NCBI GenBank assembly: GCA_936450465.1
Contig: OW388300.1
Coordinates: forward strand, 23,127,232 to 23,191,231
Direction: 5' to 3'
Origin: Gibbula magus
Lineage: Eukaryota; Mollusca; Gastropoda; Trochida; Trochidae
Length of the DNA stretch: 64,000 nucleotides
A program made the position numbers and the translations under genes. The notes beneath the pieces are model-generated. The model was given only the letters and a program-made list of their open reading frames with translations. It had not been told where the DNA came from and did no database searches. Numbering within the stretch: the stretch's first letter is position 1; each line of letters starts with the position of its first letter. Positions 55,175 through 64,000 of the stretch are shown here, piece by piece.

Positions 55175-55420
55175 ATGGAAACTAAAAATCGACACTACTG
55201 CTGCATATGCAGTAACTACCGTGGGAAACAAGTTGACATTGCTAAAATATCCCTTCATCGCTTCCCTGTGGCAAGTTATCGGCGATAGTCCTGGATACGA
55301 AGACTGAAACTCGTCAGCGCCGGATAGTCATTTAGTGAGCACGACAGCTGTGTTCCTATCACTTCACGACAACACCGTGCACAGGCGTCCCATCGCGGTT
55401 CATGCTGAGAGACGGTACCT
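55175..55420 (+). pseudogene. THAP domain exon of the copy 2 transposase
   Basis: From ATG at 55,175 the frame reads METKNRHYCCICSNYRGKQV, then KISLHRFPVASYRR, a TAG, SWIRRLKLVSAG, a second TAG, and FSEHDSC. The paired cysteines, HRFP, the invariant Trp in SWIRRLK and the SEH triplet follow the C2CH THAP pattern, though the third Cys and the Phe after SEH are lost. The exon may end at GAGACG|GTACCT near 55,413. A large intron (about 1.25 kb) would then lead to 56,667. Confidence 0.7.
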
Positions 55421-56666
55421 TGAAAATATATGAAAACGTATGTATGAAGATAAAACGTTAATTTAGTGTTGTAAAATTGTATTCAAATACGGTCACAAAA
55501 TTGTTAAACTTGACGTCTGTCGTGGCTCCTTTGCTGCATTTATATATTTACTGAATTGATAAAGCGAGAAATAATACTGAACTAGGCCTATACTAAATTG
55601 TTTGTTGTGATATTAGGTGACAAAGATAATTTTCTGACTTCATATTATATATATATTTGGGAACAACATGGTTGGAGTACAGACTTTGATGTGCAGCCCA
55701 CACAAGATACATATTCACAAGGCTTGTAGGTAAATAGTTTTAATGTGCATGCGAATATCTTATTTTTATAATTGAGTCAAATTGAGAAGGTTTGTTCACA
55801 AACTCTCCGTCCATTACGCTCTGTCACGAATGCTTTCGAAAGTTAGTTTGAAATTGTTTTTTTATTTATTTTATTAATTTTAATATTATTAGAAGCAATT
55901 GATTTTTTTTGTAAAATTTAAAATGATGTTGGATAAATACAGAATCTCACCCAAGTTTTATATTATATTTATATTAAATATATCAACAGGAGTTGCTAAC
56001 ATATACAAATATCCAAGGTTTGCCGAAGATATTTTTACTTTAATAACGAGTGTTGATATATATGTATTTGATATTAGATGACACGAGGGTGAAATTCTAT
56101 TTATCATCCAAAAACATTCTTTATTACTTTTCAATGAAATATGTCCATATTATCTGAACACAACACATCAATTAGACAGCCAGTGTGGTGATGCCATAGC
56201 ATTATGATGTTATTGCATTGTGATGTCATTGCTCAATGATGTAAAAGCATTGTGATCACATGTGGTTGACCGTGACAGGGCTTTGTGCAAAATCTACTGT
56301 CGATATATCGCTTGATCTCTCACTAGATATATCTCCTGTGGATGATAACATTTCTTACACATTCACTTGACCCATCAACTACATCATTTTTTAATAAATC
56401 TGTGAGTTATTACTAAGAAAACATTTTGTACTGTACTACAGTGATAACATTGCATGCTACCAATTAATTTTGATGTCACAGGGTTTACAATTTGATGTTA
56501 CACAATGGCAGGTGACCCACCTATTAATAAGCTTCATATCAGGGATTTTCTTGCAGATTACAATCTTGAACTCCCTTGTTTTGCCAACAGTAAACACATA
56601 TAAGTTTGGCCTCCTTGTTTAAAAGATTAAATATATATAATTACAATGTTTATGTTATTGTTGCAG

Positions 56667-57920
56667 TACACTGATGAAGATGACAGTGGCATGGACATAC
56701 AACATGGACCAAGCTGTCCCATGGAAGCTCCTGATGATCAAATGGCTTCACTCACCATGCATAATTATGGTTTTCATGAGCCACTTTTGCCTCCCTCCAG
56801 GAATAAGGAATCACAGACGTCTAGTGCTTGTGTATCGTCAGTTTCTATTGGAACTCAAACTGTGGAATCTTCATTTGATTACAAGAATACACACTGCCAA
56901 CCTGATCAGGTTGTTATGAAGAATACTGCTGTACAGTGTAACAGACCTACTTTTACCTATGAAGATATTTGTAAAGATAATGAAAAAGTCATGTTTTACA
57001 CAGGAATTCCAGAGTCTAGGATGTTTGACATTATGTTTGATGAAATTCATGCTGCGGCCAAGTCACAAACAGGGAGGAGTACTGACCAGACTGTAAGTGA
57101 ATCAGAAGGGAGACCTAGAAAATTGAGACTGTTAGATTAATTTTTTCTTGTACTTATGCGGTTACGCCTGGGACTACTCCTTGAAGATTTAGCTGATAGA
57201 TTTGACATTAGTGTTGCAACGTGCAGCCTGATTTTCAATAAGTGGGTGGACTTTCTTTCCCAAAAGCTTACAGTTGTAATTCAATGGCCAACCAGAGACT
57301 CTATGAAAGCAACTATGCCATATGAATTTCTGCGCAGATTTCCTTCATGTAGAGTGATCATTGACTGCACAGAGATTTATGCTGAAACTCCCAGTTCCTT
57401 ACAGAACAAATCTCTATTGTATAGTAATTATAAGTCTCATATGACTTTTAAGGCTTTGGTAGGTATCAGCCCTGCAGGTGTCACAATATTTGCATCTGAT
57501 TTATGGTCAGGTGGCATTTCTGATGAAAGGATTACCAAAGAGTGTGGAATTCTAGACCTACTTGAAGAAGGTGATTCAGTCATGGCTGACAAGGGGTTTG
57601 TCATATCAGATCTTACTACAGAGAGAGGTATTGGCCTTATCATTCCCCCGTTTAAGCGGAAAAAGCGACGCCTTTCAAAATAAGAAGTGAGAAAAACAAG
57701 AGACGTTGCCAATTTGAGAATCCATGTCGAAAGACCGATGGAACGAATACAAAACTTTCACATTTTCGATGGTGTTATGAAAATATCAACGGTTTCACAG
57801 GCTTCTAAAATTTGGAAAATCTGTACATGCTTGACAAATTTGTTGCCAACCCTATGCCATGTCCCATCCTTGAAATTGAAGTGTAATGTCAGACTGATGC
57901 AGTTACCAGCAAGCTACTGA
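56667..57920 (+). pseudogene. DDE_Tnp_4 transposase, copy 2, main exon with two in-frame stops
   Basis: After a TTATTGTTGCAG acceptor the single frame reads YTDEDDSGMDIQHGPSCPM and a Ser/Thr-rich linker, KVMFYTGIPESRMFDIMFDE, then RPRKLRLLD. A TAA follows where copy 1 has Glu, then FFLVLMRLRLGLLLEDLADR and FDISVATCSLIFNKWVDF (HTH). Catalytic residues are Asp in CRVIIDCTEIY near 57,353, Asp in DSVMADKGFVI near 57,575, and Glu in LRIHVERPMERIQNF near 57,720. A second TAA lies just before EVRKTRDVA at about 57,684. The frame never shifts over 1.25 kb, so only two point changes separate it from open. Confidence 0.88.
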
Positions 57921-58360
57921 CCAAGTAATATTTGACACTCTAAAGCAATTGTTGCTTTGTTTGATACTCTGATATATAAAAATATATATTAAAAACAATT
58001 AATAAATACAAATGTGTTGTCATTATTGATAGTTATTATCAAACTGTTTATCTTAGGCAAGTCACATTTAAATACTTGTTTTACAGATATTTTGGGGAAA
58101 TAACTTCAGGAGGGCAAAATGAAGCCAGTTTTTAACAAATAGATATGATGAAAAGATGCCTGATTGGCTGAAAGTTTTCAGTTAAGCACAAATATACATT
58201 GAGAATTCCTTAAGATTAACTTTCATTTGTATATGAAGAGGGATTTCAGTTATTCTTCGTATAAGTTGAAGATAATTCTGTAAAACAAGCAAATACTTAT
58301 TTTCACAACATGTCAATGAATAGGTGAATACATGATAATCCATTCTGCCATACAACCATT

Positions 58361-59540
58361 TCAAGTGAATAGCTTTCTATTTCTCTTTACTCTTTCAGAA
58401 AACATTTCTGGCAAAAGACAATCCATGTCAAATGTATTCAGCTTAACAAGCATACTGTTCCACACGGCTTCATCGAATGCAATTCTTTCAACTGCAATGG
58501 GTCTCTTCCAAGTCCACACCACAAAATCACAATGTTTTTTCATAGAGATTGCAAGCTGCCCTTGAACTTGCATATAATATGGATGGCTTCGTTTCAGTAA
58601 TACTTCCCCTTCGCTGTCAAGTTCACAGAAGAAAGTTGGGTCCTCACAACACTCATATACATTCTTGTTTCTCCATTTGTCTGAGGCTGGACACTTGATT
58701 TCAATTAAGTCACTTGAGCAGCAGGAACAAGATGTAAGTCCATCAGGGCTTGATGCTAGTGTAGGCTATAAAGGATTTATAATTAATCCACACTGTTGAA
58801 CTGAAAATCTGCTGTGGAGTTTGCTTGCCCTCAGTTCATAGCTTCTTCTAGCAGCTGCCTCATGTTTCCTTCCCCACTTCATGTGAACATTGTCAAATGT
58901 AGAATATAGCATTGCCTTTAATAATGAATCAGGGGGAGTGTTCTCCTTTCTTTTACATATCTTGCCAAAATTTGAACTTGTCAGTCTCCATTTACGATAC
59001 TCATGCCACAATTGATTATTTCCCTGGCCTCTTGTAGATAATTCTACCTCTGACATCTGTTCTTGTGTGTAAACATTACCGTTCAGTTGTAAATTTGCGG
59101 AATATTGATGAAAGAAATCAACACCCTCTTGACTTTTCAAATTGACATGATCTGCATACAGGAATTCATTGTTTGTTAACTTGATATTCTGAGCTAAATT
59201 TGTGCCTTGATTATTGAAAACTGGCTTTGCGAAGAATGTCAAAAAGCCTGCATTACAATTCAAACCTGACAGTCTGGATGCTAAAACATTCTTGTTGATA
59301 GGTTCCACATCATTTCTGCGATTGACAACTTCACCCACACTCTCAGTATCTTCAGTGACATCAACATGTAGCTTTCGGATCTTCAAGTCTTGAATCTTGA
59401 CAGGACTCAGTTTTCTTTTCCTTGGGTGATTCCAAAGACATTTTGCAGATGTAGCAGACAGGTCTCCTTCAGCTTTCCTCTCTGATATCCCCACCAGCAC
59501 ATACAGCAGAGCACTGATGTGGTTGCATGCCTCGCCAGTC
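58361..59540 (-). pseudogene. SWIM (second half) and YqaJ nuclease exon, copy 2
   Basis: The exon opens at 59,540 after a TTTTGGATTGCAG acceptor with TGEACNHISALLYVLVG, the C-x-H half of the SWIM finger. A linker KCLWNHPRKRKLSPVKIQDL follows, then the YqaJ fold: LSTRGQGNNQLWHEYRKWRL, TSSNFGKICKRK, MKWGRKHEAAARRSYELRAS with the conserved Glu, and CGLIINPL. A TAG at about 58,766 comes next, then PTLASSPDGLTSCSC (Asp), DLIEIKCPASDKW (E-x-K) and YYMQVQGQLAISMKKHCDFV (Gln). The protein ends FSERVKRNRKLFT. YqaJ nucleases are metal-dependent PD-(D/E)xK exonucleases related to lambda exonuclease. All motifs are present; the one TAG is the only visible lesion in this exon. Confidence 0.88.
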
Positions 59541-60402
59541 CTGCAATCCAAAATTGCATGATTTTGATTACATTGTATTAACAAACACAATCATTGAAAC
59601 TAGTATAAAAATACAATAATTTAAACATTGATGATAAAAGGTCATCTGATCTACAACACTTAATTTAAACAAGGATCGTGATGTAATTCCTTAAATCAAT
59701 GATTTACAGGGTTGCTTATTGCTATTTTCATCACCATGCTATTTATATTTCATAGTTCGATTGAAAAACCGAGGCAATTTTTTAAACGGTTGTGTTCGCT
59801 CCAGTGTTATAAGACTTCGGCCAATATCTTTGATAAATTACGAATATAATATCTTAAATTCCTCTTTTTGTGCCACGAAAAAGTAAGCTTGTGTATAATT
59901 AATATTCAAACTGTTTATGGTCTGTTTTAATTTTTTTAAAAACAGTTCACACAAACACACCTTTCCAGGAAATCACAACATCGCTCATATGCATTCCAAG
60001 AAATTCAGTCGAAGTTTGCATGCTTGATTATTTTAACCTAGGAAAGCAAATATCTTCACCTCGAGATAGTGTAATAAATGTCTTCAAATTACACAAAATT
60101 TATTATCATGACTATTTCTAGCTGTAAGAGGTTGAACATTTTGTCATAATATACATTTCCTTTCAATGTTGGGCCCAATGTTATTTGAATTAGCAATTTT
60201 GTCAACATTAGTAGCGTGTTCAGGTGCTCACTGCCTTTTATGATCATATGAAAGAAAGCATATCTGATAAAAAAAAAGAGATAATTCGATCACTGCCCGA
60301 CTGTCCAATGCGTAAAAATGTATTTATTAAATTATAATAAATTGTTGATCTAGGCTCTAGGCCTATACGCAATTTAATATTGAACATTGTTAATCTACAT
60401 AC
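59541..60402 (-). other. Intron of the copy 2 SAP-SWIM-YqaJ gene
   Basis: GTATGT at the donor (60,402) and a TTTTGGATTGCAG acceptor (59,541). The phase is preserved and the join rebuilds the SWIM motif. The sequence is AT-rich with no coding signal. Confidence 0.8.
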
Positions 60403-60949
60403 CCGGCAGTGCACTCACAATCTCCAGAATGCCCGTTCCCGGTTCGTTTTGACATCAGCAGCCACACTGTATAATCGGGAATGTTCTTGTCCACTGAAGA
60501 TATCACCTTGCACCTCGCATAAAAGTGACTACAATCTTCTGATATGTCACGGAACTGAACTGAGTGTACATGCCGATCCAGATAAAACCACTTTGATCGA
60601 AGTTGTCGGTTGGCACCCATTTTCAAAACCAAATAATTATAAACGTCGTCTTGTGAAAAAGTGAAAGGTATTGTGCTCAAATCGGTTGTCCATCCTTGTT
60701 TAATGTCAGAAGGCTGTGAACCACTCTCTCCTAAAGGCGTAAACACGGACTGGATCTGGATATTATATCGACAGTTTCTGTAGCAATGGGTCTACCTATC
60801 TGACAAATTTTCCTGATTCCCTTTGCATGACTCACTAACTCTTGCTTCTTACCACTCACGAGTTCATTGTGCCGACGAAGATATTCTTTCAAACTAGTAA
60901 TTGTCATTTTTTCCAGTTCATCATCACCGAGAAGCCCTAAATCCATCAC
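60403..60949 (-). pseudogene. SAP domain and SWIM (first half) exon, copy 2
   Basis: From ATG at 60,949 the frame reads MMDLGLLGDDELEKMTITSL, then KEYLRRHNELVSGKKQELVS with HAKGIRK. The two-helix pattern (L..YL...N...SGKK.EL..) is a SAP domain, which binds DNA. A one-base frameshift lies near 60,760. The sense continues VFTPLGESGSQPSDIKQGW, FSQDDVYNYLVLK, RHVHSVQFRD, KNIPDYTVWLLMSK and GDCECTAG, ending at GCCGG|GTATGT. Joined to the next exon the finger reads CECTAGTGEACNH, a perfect CxC...CxH SWIM motif. The 862-base intron thus splits the zinc finger. Confidence 0.85.
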
Positions 60950-61083
60950 GTACTAGAATGCTTGTGTTGATTATCTATGTCATGCAAAATGGCGTCACAA
61001 ATGACATTGCTCGCCGGAAGTAGTTATGAACAAAGGGGGATAACTCTAATATAATTACGCTTTAGTTTTTAAAGGGGACTATA

Positions 61084-61390
61084 CATATACGACAATCAGG
61101 ACTTTTACACTATCAATCTGCCATGATACATAATTAGTAAGTAATATAGCGATAAAATATAACTTATATAATATACTTGGGTGACATAATTTTCTCGTGA
61201 AATGAGACTTTCATCTTTCATCAAATGTGTATCAACATTTTATTTTAAATAAATTGTATGTACAACTAGAATCAACTCAACCATGAAATCAAGATTAAAT
61301 CTACACTAACACATACAATGAAATCTCCAAATGGCGTATACACTTGTATCTGAATCTATACCTACGCATACAGTTACGTTTACAGATAAA
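61084..61390. other. Spacer, no gene seen
   Basis: AT-rich, with scattered TCTACA words near 61,300-61,380 that resemble the array further right. Confidence 0.4.
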
Positions 61391-61922
61391 CCCAATACCA
61401 AAAGAAACTTTGCACCCATCTTCTTGTCTTAATAAATCACATAATAGGCAACGATTGGATTTGGGTTTTTAAGTATTGTAATAATTATTCAATTTTACAT
61501 TCGATGTATGAAAATATTCATTTCAAAAGTTTATTTAAATAAAAGGTTTGGACGCATCAACATACGAGGGGTATCAAAATGTGTTTGATCAATTCGTCTG
61601 TGATTCGGTGGTGGTCTCGTACTCGGTGGTCTTTGCTAATGGGTAATATCAACGGACTTTTAACATCAGAAACTGTTTCAGTAGTGCGTTAGTCGCTTAA
61701 CATGTGTGTCTTGTCAAAATTAAAAGTTTAATTTTTTAATTTTTTTTAAATTTAATTTTTTGTAAAAAAAATTAAAAACTTCTGAAAAAAATATTTGACT
61801 GATGACAATACGCCATTACTTTTCAGTTTTAGTGTACGATGTCCAAAACTTGAAATATTTGTAATTGAAAAACATTCATATGATAAAATCAACTGAGATG
61901 CAAAGTTTCTTTTGGTATTGGG
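61391..61922. mobile_element. MITE, 532 bp, perfect 24-bp inverted ends
   Basis: CCCAATACCAAAAGAAACTT with TGCA at 61,391-61,414 is exactly mirrored at 61,899-61,922. TA lies just outside within two to three bases on each side, which fits a Tc1/mariner-type duplication. The inner block CATATGATAAAATCAACTGA is shared with the MITE at 31,207. The interior carries runs of A and T only. Confidence 0.85.
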
Positions 61923-61924
61923 TG

Positions 61925-63900
61925 TACAAATACCTCTCCATCTACATCATATACATCTACACTTACACCTATATATACATTTAAATGGAGATCTAAATCT
62001 GTATTTACATTTAGATACATGTATGCATCTAAAACTTTGTCTACCGTTTCTGCTACATATCTATCTGCATCTACACCTACATGTTCAATTACGTCTAAAT
62101 CTACAACTGTACGTACATCTGCATCTGCGCCTGAGTTTGTATATGTATCTTCATATACTTCTGCATCATCTCTTATATCTAAGTCAACTCTTATATCTAC
62201 ATCTACATATCTGTTAGCGTCTATACCTTCATCTAAATCTAAGTCTAAATCATCACCTCGATCTTCGTCAACCCTCAACCGTTGCTTCTTAATCTCTATT
62301 TATACATACAGTTACACGTACTTCTACATCTACTTATCTATGCCTCTTATTTCTACATCAAGTAGTATATTTACATCTTTGCCAACATCTATACTATACT
62401 TCTTCGCAATCATCTTCTTCATTTACATCTGTATATACATCTACATCTGTGTCTACATCTACATCTACATCAATTGTTTCTACATATGCATCAACTTGTA
62501 TATCGAATCTATATCAGCACTTACAATTTAATTATTCTCAACATGAGATTAGCTTCACTCATGTTATTACAATTGGGGTTTCTCTTTAAAAAAATAACCC
62601 TGTATGAGCTTTTCTTTCTGTCTTACCTCCCGCTTAACGTTTTTACCTCAGGTTTTAAAATCCCAAGCATAACCTCTGTATCGGGTTGTGTTGTACACAT
62701 AAGAGCTTTGTCTTATCGTACATATACATCTAAACATTTACATTTCAAGATACATCTATATCTCTATACCCATCTTGATCTTCACCTCCATTTCATCTAC
62801 AGCTACACTTTATTCCTGCATCTACATCTTTGTATAAATCTACATCTACAACTATATCTAAATGAAGATCTAAATCTGCTTCATCTATCGTCTAAACCTA
62901 CATCTACATGTACAGCGACACCTACATCTACAACTACAACTACATCTAAATCATCATCGCGATCAAAATCTATATATTCATTTACATCATTCATTTACGT
63001 CTACATTTATATCTTCATTTACGTATGTATTTACAACTATACATGTACATATGTATTTACATATGTATGGTAACATGCTCCTGCGTGTGCATATATCCAT
63101 ACCTCAACTCTTATATCTAAATCAACTATTGTATATACATCTATACATCAAGTCATATATCTACATCTTCATCTGCGCAAACATCTTTACTTACATCTAC
63201 ATATAAATCACCACCTAGATCTTCAACTTCATCTACACGTTCCTTTACATAAGTAACTACACCAACATCTATGTCTACAATCAACTCTTGATATATCTAC
63301 ACCAACTCTTCTATCTACATGTAAATGTACTCTCAACTATTATATTTACATCCACATCAACTGTTATATCTACACGTACATCATCTCCTTTATCATCATC
63401 AACTCTTGTACATACATCAGCTATTTTATCTCAATGTACATCAACTGTTATATATACATCAACCGTTAAATCTACATCTACATCTTCGCATAGCTGTACA
63501 CCTACATATACATCTCTATTTAAAAGTCACATCCCAGATCTACATCTACATATTCATTTGAATCTCAATTTATATCTTAACCAACGTCTATCGTTGCTTC
63601 TACATCTACATTTACACATACAGCTAAACGTGACCTACATCTACTTATCGATACCTTTATATCAACATCTACCACAATTTGTATATCTACATCTACGTCA
63701 ACATCTTCGCATACTTGTACATCTACATCCACATTTAAATCTCTACCAAGATCTACACCTACATTATCCCTTATACCTACATCTGCGTCAACATATTTTC
63801 ATATATCTACACCTACATCTACATCAACTATTATATCTACATCTTTACATACATTACATACACATCTATTTCTATATCGAAATCGAAGGAATATTGTAAC
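61925..63900. repeat. Degenerate hexanucleotide array, TCTACA type, about 2 kb
   Basis: Words ACATCTACATCTAC and variants (ACATCAACT, ACACCTAC, ATATCTAC) fill most of the interval. Less repetitive islands lie at about 62,540-62,700 and 63,040-63,110. Because the period is six, open frames rich in Ser-Thr, Leu-His or Tyr-Ile appear on the plus strand, and Asp-Val-rich ones on the minus strand; these are not genes. Confidence 0.9.
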
Positions 63901-64000
63901 ATAACATAATCTGTACTGTGATCTACTCATGACTGTACTACAGGCCTGTGGCCTTCTAAATACCGTAATAAAGATTGATTGAAATCGCCACCCAGATCTA
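63901..64000 (+). other. Window end, possible retroelement tail
   Basis: CCTTCTAAATACCGTAATAA followed by AGATTGATTGAAAT has the look of a non-LTR 3' tail, but the stretch is too short to be sure. Confidence 0.25.

Larger units (their letters stand above)
55054..61083. mobile_element. THAP-DDE / SAP-SWIM-YqaJ two-gene transposon, copy 2, nearly complete (about 6.03 kb)
   Basis: The left end TATAGTCCATTTTAAAAAG at 55,054 is mirrored by the right end (TATAGTCCCCTTTAAAAAC read inward from 61,083). If TA is the target duplication, the element proper starts TAGTCC. Inside are two convergent genes: transposase on plus (55,175-57,920) and nuclease on minus (60,949-58,361), 440 bp apart at their 3' ends. 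This is what I remember as the ISL2EU gene set, close to PIF/Harbinger. Few lesions suggest it died recently. Confidence 0.8.

Noticed and set aside
61889..63899. Long frames rich in Ser-Thr, Leu-His or Asp-Val
   Set aside because: They are by-products of the degenerate hexanucleotide array, open in several frames at once.

Overview
The window looks like intergenic or intronic DNA of a metazoan, most likely a mollusc and perhaps a bivalve. The reasons are the AT-rich background, intron-containing genes with GT/AG borders, many decayed non-LTR, DIRS/tyrosine-recombinase, Tc1-like and Harbinger-type elements, tandem-repeat elements with GC-rich 3' hairpins, and (CTGT)n retroelement tails. The species assignment is inference; no rRNA, mitochondrial or housekeeping gene is present. 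I find no intact host gene. The best host-gene candidate is a set of four phase-compatible exons at 5.46-8.55 kb of unknown function.

Layout. 0-5.5 kb: two head-to-tail copies of an RNase H-bearing non-LTR retrotransposon; the second is nearly full length but broken. 5.5-8.9 kb: candidate exons and unassigned DNA. 8.9-16 kb: a large inverted structure whose arms carry a 21-bp minisatellite with a palindromic core, then a TA-flanked inverted-repeat element carrying a HIRAN-like reading frame, then a third minisatellite block and a 20-bp minisatellite. 17.2-21.3 kb: a tyrosine-recombinase retroelement gene broken by two nested insertions, a 2.0-kb Helitron-like element built of 433-bp repeats and a 444-bp MITE with a 9-bp target duplication. 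22-25.7 kb: a non-LTR remnant and a DIRS-like element. 26.7-27.5 kb: long-inverted-repeat family copies. 29.7-35.7 kb: two complete but mutated Tc1-like elements with definable ends, a MITE and reverse-transcriptase remnants. 36-40.95 kb: reverse-transcriptase remnants on the minus strand, microsatellites and a 16-bp minisatellite invaded by a retroelement tail. 44.2-47.2 kb: a minus-strand non-LTR element. 61.4-64 kb: a MITE and a long degenerate TCTACA array.

The most interesting system is a two-gene DNA transposon present three times (about 41.1-44.1, 48.3-51.5 and 55.05-61.08 kb). One gene encodes a THAP domain, an HTH segment and a DDE_Tnp_4 transposase. The convergent partner encodes a SAP domain, a SWIM zinc finger and a YqaJ/lambda-exonuclease-type nuclease. 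The third copy is nearly whole: terminal inverted repeats of about 20 bp can be read at both ends, each gene shows a plausible intron, and only a few stops and one frameshift break the frames. The layout resembles what I remember of the Repbase ISL2EU group. I would expect the transposase to cut and join DNA, the THAP domain to bind the termini, and the SAP-SWIM-YqaJ protein to bind and process DNA ends, but that cooperation is inference.
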